Positions 16,366-20,588 of a DNA stretch of 20,588 nt are shown here, one piece after another (within the stretch, counting starts at the first letter, position 1; each line of letters begins with the position of its first letter). Location of the stretch: contig JAUWOJ010000015.1 of NCBI GenBank assembly GCA_030612175.1, positions 1 to 20,588 of the forward strand. Reading direction: 5' to 3'. A program made the translations under genes and the position numbers. The DNA comes from Candidatus Bipolaricaulota bacterium (GTDB lineage Bacteria > Bipolaricaulota > Bipolaricaulia > UBA7950 > UBA9294). The notes below the pieces were generated by a model. That model had not been told where the DNA came from, did no database searches, and saw only the letters and a list, made by a program, of their open reading frames with translations.

Positions 16366-16375
16366 AGGGGAGGAA

Positions 16376-17419
16376 ATGACGCAAGAGACGCAGAATGTGC
16401 TGTTGTCCGTAGAAGACCTGCGAACCTGGTATGAACTGCGAAAATGGGGCTTCTTTCATGCCGGGTATGTGAAGGCAGTGGATGGTGTGACTTTCGACCT
16501 CAGGCATGGACAGGCGATCACGATCGTTGGAGAGAGTGGCTCGGGGAAGACCACACTAGCCAAGACCCTCCTCGGGCTCGTTCCCCCGACAGGCGGCAGA
16601 ATGGATCTTGCTGGTCATCGCTATGACAGCGAGAGGGTGAAGTGGCTCAGGTTCCTCTTCAAGCAGAGTGAGCGGGCTGCTTGGCGCAACAAGAGAGAGA
16701 GGCGCACTTGGATTAGGGCTAAGGTGGGATTTGTGCAGCAGGATCCGTACGGGGCGCTCGCGCCGTTCATGAATGTGCGAAAGATCTTGGCCGAGCCCCT
16801 AACCATCCACAGGGTCCCTAAACACGACCAAGAAGAAAGGATTCGTGCCGTGATGGAGGAGGTCCGGCTTACACCATCGGAGGACTTCATCAACAAGTAT
16901 GCGCATATGCTTAGTGGTGGGCAGCAACAGCGTTTGGTGATCGCGCGATCGATCGTTCTTGAACCCGAGCTGCTAATTGCCGATGAGCCGGTGTCCATGC
17001 TGGATGCCTCTGTGCGTGTGGAGATCCTTCAACTGCTGCGGCGTATTCAGGAATCGCACGACCTAGGCGTGATCTACATTACCCACGACCTCTCCACGGT
17101 GCGCTACTTCTCGGAGTACGTGTTCGTGATGTACGCCGCAAAGCTCGTAGAAAAGGCGGAGGTGAGCGAGTTGATCCACAATCCACGCCATCCGTATACG
17201 CAAGCGTTACTGACGGCTATTTCCGACCCTGATCCGGACAACGCGCGCGTCTTCAAGGACGTGCCGAAAGGCGAACCGCCAAGCCTCGCCCACCCACCGT
17301 CCGGATGTCGATTCCATCCTCGCTGCAAGCGTTTCATGGCGGATCTGTGTGATGTGCAGATGCCGGTTTCGTTCGAACCTGTTGCCGGACACCAGGTGGA
17401 GTGTTGGCTGTACCGGTAG
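16376..17419 (+). CDS. dppF: Peptide-type ABC importer ATPase, DppF/OppF family
   Basis: This is the second ATPase of the importer, 347 residues. Motifs are Walker A GESGSGKTT (52-60), Q-loop QQDPYGAL (about 121), signature LSGGQQQR (about 179), Walker B LLIADEPVSMLD and ITHD. About 25 extra basic residues (FKQSERAAWRNKRERRTW) lie between Walker A and the Q-loop compared with standard DppF. The C-terminal extension holds cysteines at 311, 317, 325 and 343, similar to DppD. I chose the ATG at 16376, preceded closely by GGGGAGG. The in-frame ATG at 16358 and TTG at 16289 overlap dppD and lack a ribosome site. Confidence 0.94.
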   Translation: MTQETQNVLLSVEDLRTWYELRKWGFFHAGYVKAVDGVTFDLRHGQAITIVGESGSGKTTLAKTLLGLVPPTGGRMDLAGHRYDSERVKWLRFLFKQSERAAWRNKRERRTWIRAKVGFVQQDPYGALAPFMNVRKILAEPLTIHRVPKHDQEERIRAVMEEVRLTPSEDFINKYAHMLSGGQQQRLVIARSIVLEPELLIADEPVSMLDASVRVEILQLLRRIQESHDLGVIYITHDLSTVRYFSEYVFVMYAAKLVEKAEVSELIHNPRHPYTQALLTAISDPDPDNARVFKDVPKGEPPSLAHPPSGCRFHPRCKRFMADLCDVQMPVSFEPVAGHQVECWLYR

Positions 17420-17426
17420 GGAGACG

Positions 17427-17630
17427 ATGCTGAAGAGTTCATTTCGTCTCCTATTGCTGGCATTCATTCTACTTGTGGTTGGCGTGGTGCTGCCGTTCTT
17501 GATAATGTTGGGTGTGATCCCTTCTGCCTTGACTCTCAGTATGGTTGCCTATGGCTCGTCTGTCAGCGGTCTATTTCTGGGCATTCTCGGGGCGGCCTTG
17601 TATGTGGGGGAACACCGTCGTAGGGATTGA
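17427..17630 (+). CDS. Small two-helix membrane protein at the end of the importer operon
   Basis: The 67-residue protein starts 7 bases after dppF with GGGAG six bases before its ATG, so it looks translated as part of the operon. It has two hydrophobic segments (LLLLAFILLVVGVVLPFLIM and VSGLFLGILGAALYV) separated by a short loop, and a basic tail EHRRRD. I do not recognise the family. An accessory or assembly factor for the importer is a guess from position. The frame stays open without a stop for 37 more codons past its TGA, where a permease remnant begins. Confidence 0.65.
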   Translation: MLKSSFRLLLLAFILLVVGVVLPFLIMLGVIPSALTLSMVAYGSSVSGLFLGILGAALYVGEHRRRD

Positions 17631-17744
17631 ACGGGCGTCCTCTGGCTACTGATCCCGGGTGTACTGATTGTGATCGCAGTCGTCGCGTTCAACTTCTTGG
17701 GAGATGTCCTGCGCGACGCGGTCGACCCGTTTACCATCATCTAA
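17631..17744 (+). pseudogene. Remnant of a DppC-type permease C-terminus
   Basis: Read from 17631 this encodes WLLIPGVLIVIAVVAFNFLG then DVLRDAVDPFTII and a TAA. That is the last transmembrane helix and tail of ordinary DppC/OppC permeases (PG..I...V.AFN.LGD.LRD.LDP). No start or ribosome site precedes it and only 37 codons remain. The complete DppC in this operon ends differently (ALDRIFNPRL), so the remnant derives from another permease gene that has been lost or replaced. Confidence 0.7.
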
Positions 17745-17757
17745 AACGCGCTTAAGC

Positions 17758-17786
17758 TTGCATCTAATCTAGGATTGCGGTAAGCT
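17758..17786 (+). promoter_or_regulatory. Candidate promoter for gyrA
   Basis: TTGCAT (17758-17763) and TAAGCT (17781-17786) are separated by 17 bases. Transcription would start near 17793, about 34 bases before the gyrA ATG. AAGCTT occurs at both elements (17754-17759 and 17782-17787), which may be chance. Confidence 0.5.
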
Positions 17787-17826
17787 TTATGAGTATTCCC
17801 TTTATCACCAGAAGGCGGTTTGTTGT

Positions 17827-20232
17827 ATGGAACGGATCGAGAGGACATTCATAGAAGAGGAGATGGAAAAGTCCTATATGAATTACGCGATGAGCGTAAT
17901 TCGTGGGAGGGCCATCCCTGATGTGCGCGATGGATTGAAGCCGGTACAACGACGGATCCTTTATGGGCTCCATGAACTCGGCCTCAGCCCCGGCAAACCA
18001 CATAAGAAATCGGCGCGTATCGTCGGAGAGGTGATGGGAAAATTCCATCCTCATGGTGACGTTGCTATCTATGACACCATGGTAAACATGGCTCAGCCCT
18101 TCTCTTATCGCTATCCATTGGTTGATGGACAGGGAAACTTTGGCTCAATCGATGGAGACTCATCAGCAGCGATGCGTTACACCGAGGCACGTTTCACGCC
18201 AATTGCCACCGAATTCCTGAAGGAACTGGAAGAAGAAACGGTTGATTGGATACCGAACTTTGACGAGTCGCTAGATGAGCCAGTTGTCCTCCCAGCAATG
18301 GTTCCTAACCTGCTGATGAACGGAGCTTGGGGAATCTCCGTTGGAATGACCACGCAGATCCCTCCTCATAATCTGGCAGATCTCATCGACGGGATTATCT
18401 ATCTAATGGATAATCCACACGTAACGGTGAAAGAGCTCCTTACCCATATCCCAGGCCCCGACTTCCCTACAGGGGGGGTTATTATGGGGAGACAGGGGAT
18501 AGAGGAGATGTATCGTACTGGGCAAGGGAAGATGACTTTGCGCGGGAAGGCATCGATAGAAGAAGATGGCAGAATCGTCATTAGCGAAATCCCTTATCAA
18601 GTGAGGAAATCAGCCATTGTGGAGTCTATTGCCAACAAGGTGCGAGCAGGAGATATTGAGGGAATAGCTGATCTACGCGACGAATCAGATCGTGACGGGT
18701 TGCGAGTAGTTGTAGAAACAAAACGTTCGGCTAACGCAGAAGTTGTGCTGAATCAAATTTATAAGTACACGCAACTTGAGCGTACTTATGCGGCTTTCTT
18801 CTTGGTGATTCTCGATGGAAACCCCCGCACTCTTTCACTAAAAGAGATCCTAAACTGCTTTATTGACTTTCGTCGCGAGGTAGTACGTCGAAGAACTACC
18901 TACCGTATGGAGGTAGCACGTAAGCGAGCACATATTCTAAGCGGGTACCGCATTGCCCTTGATAGTATCGAACGCGTAATTGCGATCATACGTGCCGCAA
19001 AAAATGCCGGGGATGCCGCTGTGAATCTGAAAGAGGAGCTTGCTCTATCTGATGCGCAGACCGATGCCATCTTGAGGATGCGCCTTTCCCAGTTAACCGC
19101 GCTTGAAGGGGAAAAGATTGATGCCGAGTATAAGGACAGAATTGTGGCGGTTGCTGAGTATAAGAAGATCCTGGCGAGTGATGTGTTGTTAGATGAGACA
19201 ATCAAGAGCGAGCTGCAAGAGATTACTGAACGTTACGTTGATGAAAGGCGTACACTGATCACGGATGAGGAAGGCAATATTGACTTCCTCAGCCTTATTC
19301 CTGATTACGAATTAATGGTGAGTGTGACCAAGCGCGGCTATGCTAACGCCCCGCGTGAGTTGGAGTTTAAGAGCCAGGGGCGTGGCGGTAAGGGGGTTAT
19401 TGGTCAGCGGACTAAGGAAGAAGATTACATCTGTTGTACTGCTATTGCCAATGCTCGTGACGATCTCCTTGTGTTCAGCGATCATAGCCGCGTTTGTAAG
19501 ACACAGGGGTACAAACTACCCTCGTCAGGGCGTAGCGCCTCTGGCAAGAACCTGCGCGGATTAATCGCGCTTGGAGAAGATGAAAAAGTCTGCGCGATTC
19601 TCCCTGTAAGAGACTTCTCGGAGGTCGAAAATCGCCTTTGTTTGATGGCCACTGCCAAAGGGATTGTTAACAGGAATCGGCTGAGTGATTACTCTAATGC
19701 ACATCCTAGCGGGATTATCGCTCTAAATGCTGCTCCGGATGATCGCTTAGTTTATGTAACCGGCACAATAGGTAGTGGTGAATTGATCCTTGCGACGCAC
19801 CATGGTAAGACGATCCGCTTCTCTGAACAAGATGTTCGACTGACCAGGCGCCCCTCTCACGGAGTAATTGGAATCAGGCTTGATGCTGACGATTGGGTCA
19901 TTGGGATGAGTGGCATTGACCGTGATATTACGATGGATAAGAAGTTGCTGATGGTAACTGAGCGCGGTTATGGTAAGCGTGTTTCACTTGTTGATTTCCC
20001 GCTTCAGGGACGCGGAGGAAAAGGTGTTCTCGGAATCAAGATTGATCGTGACTCGGGGCCGTTGGTATCAACTGGAATTGTCAGCGCTCAGGATGAGATT
20101 ATCATCATCACCGAGCAGAAGGTTATTCGCATTATTGCCGGTGAGATAAATACCTATGGCCGCTACGCTCGCGGCGTACGTTTGATCGATTTGGCCGAAG
20201 ATGACCGCATTATCTCTGTAGTAAGAACCTAA
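17827..20232 (+). CDS. gyrA: DNA gyrase subunit A
   Basis: GyrA cuts and rejoins the gate DNA during ATP-driven negative supercoiling with GyrB. At 801 residues it has the breakage-reunion domain (IRGRAIPDVRDGLKPVQRR), the catalytic tyrosine at 118 (AAMRYTEARF) and the quinolone-pocket helix HPHGDVAIYD. The C-terminal beta-pinwheel contains the GyrA-box as QGRGGKG (517-523), with a second QGRGGKG at 727-733. The classical box is QRRGGKG, and its presence favours gyrase over ParC. Val79 sits where E. coli has Ser83, while the acidic Asp83 (E. coli Asp87) is kept. The ATG at 17827 gives the standard N-terminus. The ribosome site is weak. tyrS follows by 9 bases. Confidence 0.96.
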   Translation: MERIERTFIEEEMEKSYMNYAMSVIRGRAIPDVRDGLKPVQRRILYGLHELGLSPGKPHKKSARIVGEVMGKFHPHGDVAIYDTMVNMAQPFSYRYPLVDGQGNFGSIDGDSSAAMRYTEARFTPIATEFLKELEEETVDWIPNFDESLDEPVVLPAMVPNLLMNGAWGISVGMTTQIPPHNLADLIDGIIYLMDNPHVTVKELLTHIPGPDFPTGGVIMGRQGIEEMYRTGQGKMTLRGKASIEEDGRIVISEIPYQVRKSAIVESIANKVRAGDIEGIADLRDESDRDGLRVVVETKRSANAEVVLNQIYKYTQLERTYAAFFLVILDGNPRTLSLKEILNCFIDFRREVVRRRTTYRMEVARKRAHILSGYRIALDSIERVIAIIRAAKNAGDAAVNLKEELALSDAQTDAILRMRLSQLTALEGEKIDAEYKDRIVAVAEYKKILASDVLLDETIKSELQEITERYVDERRTLITDEEGNIDFLSLIPDYELMVSVTKRGYANAPRELEFKSQGRGGKGVIGQRTKEEDYICCTAIANARDDLLVFSDHSRVCKTQGYKLPSSGRSASGKNLRGLIALGEDEKVCAILPVRDFSEVENRLCLMATAKGIVNRNRLSDYSNAHPSGIIALNAAPDDRLVYVTGTIGSGELILATHHGKTIRFSEQDVRLTRRPSHGVIGIRLDADDWVIGMSGIDRDITMDKKLLMVTERGYGKRVSLVDFPLQGRGGKGVLGIKIDRDSGPLVSTGIVSAQDEIIIITEQKVIRIIAGEINTYGRYARGVRLIDLAEDDRIISVVRT

Positions 20233-20241
20233 GAGGTCTAT

Positions 20242-20588
20242 GTGAGAGCAGTTGAGAAAGAGCTGGCTAGGATCGAGTCTGGCGTAAGTGACCTTATTCC
20301 ACGCGATAGCTTGATCCGCAAACTTGAACGTTCAGTGAAAACAAAAAGCCCACTGCGTGTCAAGTTGGGAATTGATCCTTCCGCCCCACATCTTACCTTG
20401 GGGCATTCTGTGCCCCTTCGCAAGATGCGCTTATTTCAAGATCTTGGGCATATCGGAGTGCTAGTGGTGGGTGACTTCACGCGACTTATTGGTGATCCAT
20501 CCGGTCAATGCTCCACACGCGCGTTAATGAGCGCAGAAGAGATCAATCGTAATATGGCTACCTATCAAGAGCAAGCGTTCAAGATCCT
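20242..20588 (+). CDS. tyrS: Tyrosyl-tRNA synthetase, 5' part only
   Basis: The gene runs off the window after 115 complete codons. The encoded start (VRAVEKELARIESGV) leads into KLGIDPSAPHLTLGHSVPLR with the HIGH-type motif LGHS, then VVGDFTRLIGDPSG and the EEINRNMATYQEQ helix typical of bacterial class I tyrosyl-tRNA synthetases. The GTG start at 20242 is preceded by AAGAGGT. An overlapping ATG at 20240 is stopped at once by TGA. The C-terminal KMSKS and S4-like regions are not visible. It is probably cotranscribed with gyrA. Confidence 0.93.
   Translation, partial: MRAVEKELARIESGVSDLIPRDSLIRKLERSVKTKSPLRVKLGIDPSAPHLTLGHSVPLRKMRLFQDLGHIGVLVVGDFTRLIGDPSGQCSTRALMSAEEINRNMATYQEQAFKI

Noticed and set aside
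16289..16375. Upstream TTG (16289) or ATG (16358) starts for dppF
   Set aside because: They overlap dppD, lack ribosome sites and add residues not typical of the family. The ATG at 16376 has GGGGAGG before it.

Overview
This is a bacterial chromosome segment, most likely from an uncultured anaerobe. It carries housekeeping genes (coaD, argS, ftsY, ppdK, gyrA, tyrS), consensus sigma-70-type promoters, GGAGG ribosome sites and a five-gene peptide-type ABC importer. The non-lipidated signal peptide on the binding protein fits a diderm. Pyruvate phosphate dikinase plus a peptide importer would suit a fermenter. My best guess at lineage is a candidate phylum such as Bipolaricaulota (Acetothermia), with Chloroflexota or Thermotogota-like lineages as alternatives. 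This is an impression from protein style, not a measured placement.

Layout. Bases 2-814 hold the 3' part of an M16 peptidase gene, followed by coaD (827-1330). Bases 1331-1999 are non-coding and carry diverged direct and inverted repeats, then a probable promoter for a PiT-family phosphate transporter (2000-2935). Convergent to it on the minus strand are ppdK (2993-5644), ftsY (5825-6742) and argS (6742-8397). argS and ftsY are coupled by TGATG and read from a near-consensus promoter at 8507-8535. Divergent from argS is a membrane-anchored protein gene (8577-10388). It is broken by two compensating frame changes and appears to be two tandem copies of a gluzincin-like (peptidase MA-like) domain that have both lost the catalytic histidines.

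Bases 10657-17630 form an ABC importer operon: binding protein, two permeases, two ATPases and a small membrane protein. The binding protein appears circularly permuted relative to ordinary family-5 binding proteins, and its second permease carries an unusually large extracytoplasmic insert. Two promoter candidates lie upstream, one with a perfect inverted repeat between its -35 and -10. A strong hairpin sits between the binding-protein gene and the first permease gene. Right after the operon is a 37-codon remnant that reads as the C-terminus of an ordinary DppC-type permease. The operon is visibly richer in G+C than argS and gyrA, so it may have been acquired or rearranged as a block. gyrA (17827-20232) and the start of tyrS (20242-20588, cut by the window) close the segment.

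How the parts fit: the importer would bring in peptides or similar solutes using ATP, PpdK interconverts pyruvate and PEP, PiT supplies phosphate, and the rest is translation, protein targeting, CoA synthesis and DNA supercoiling. The most unusual items are the permuted binding protein with its matching permease insert, and the tandem pseudo-peptidase.
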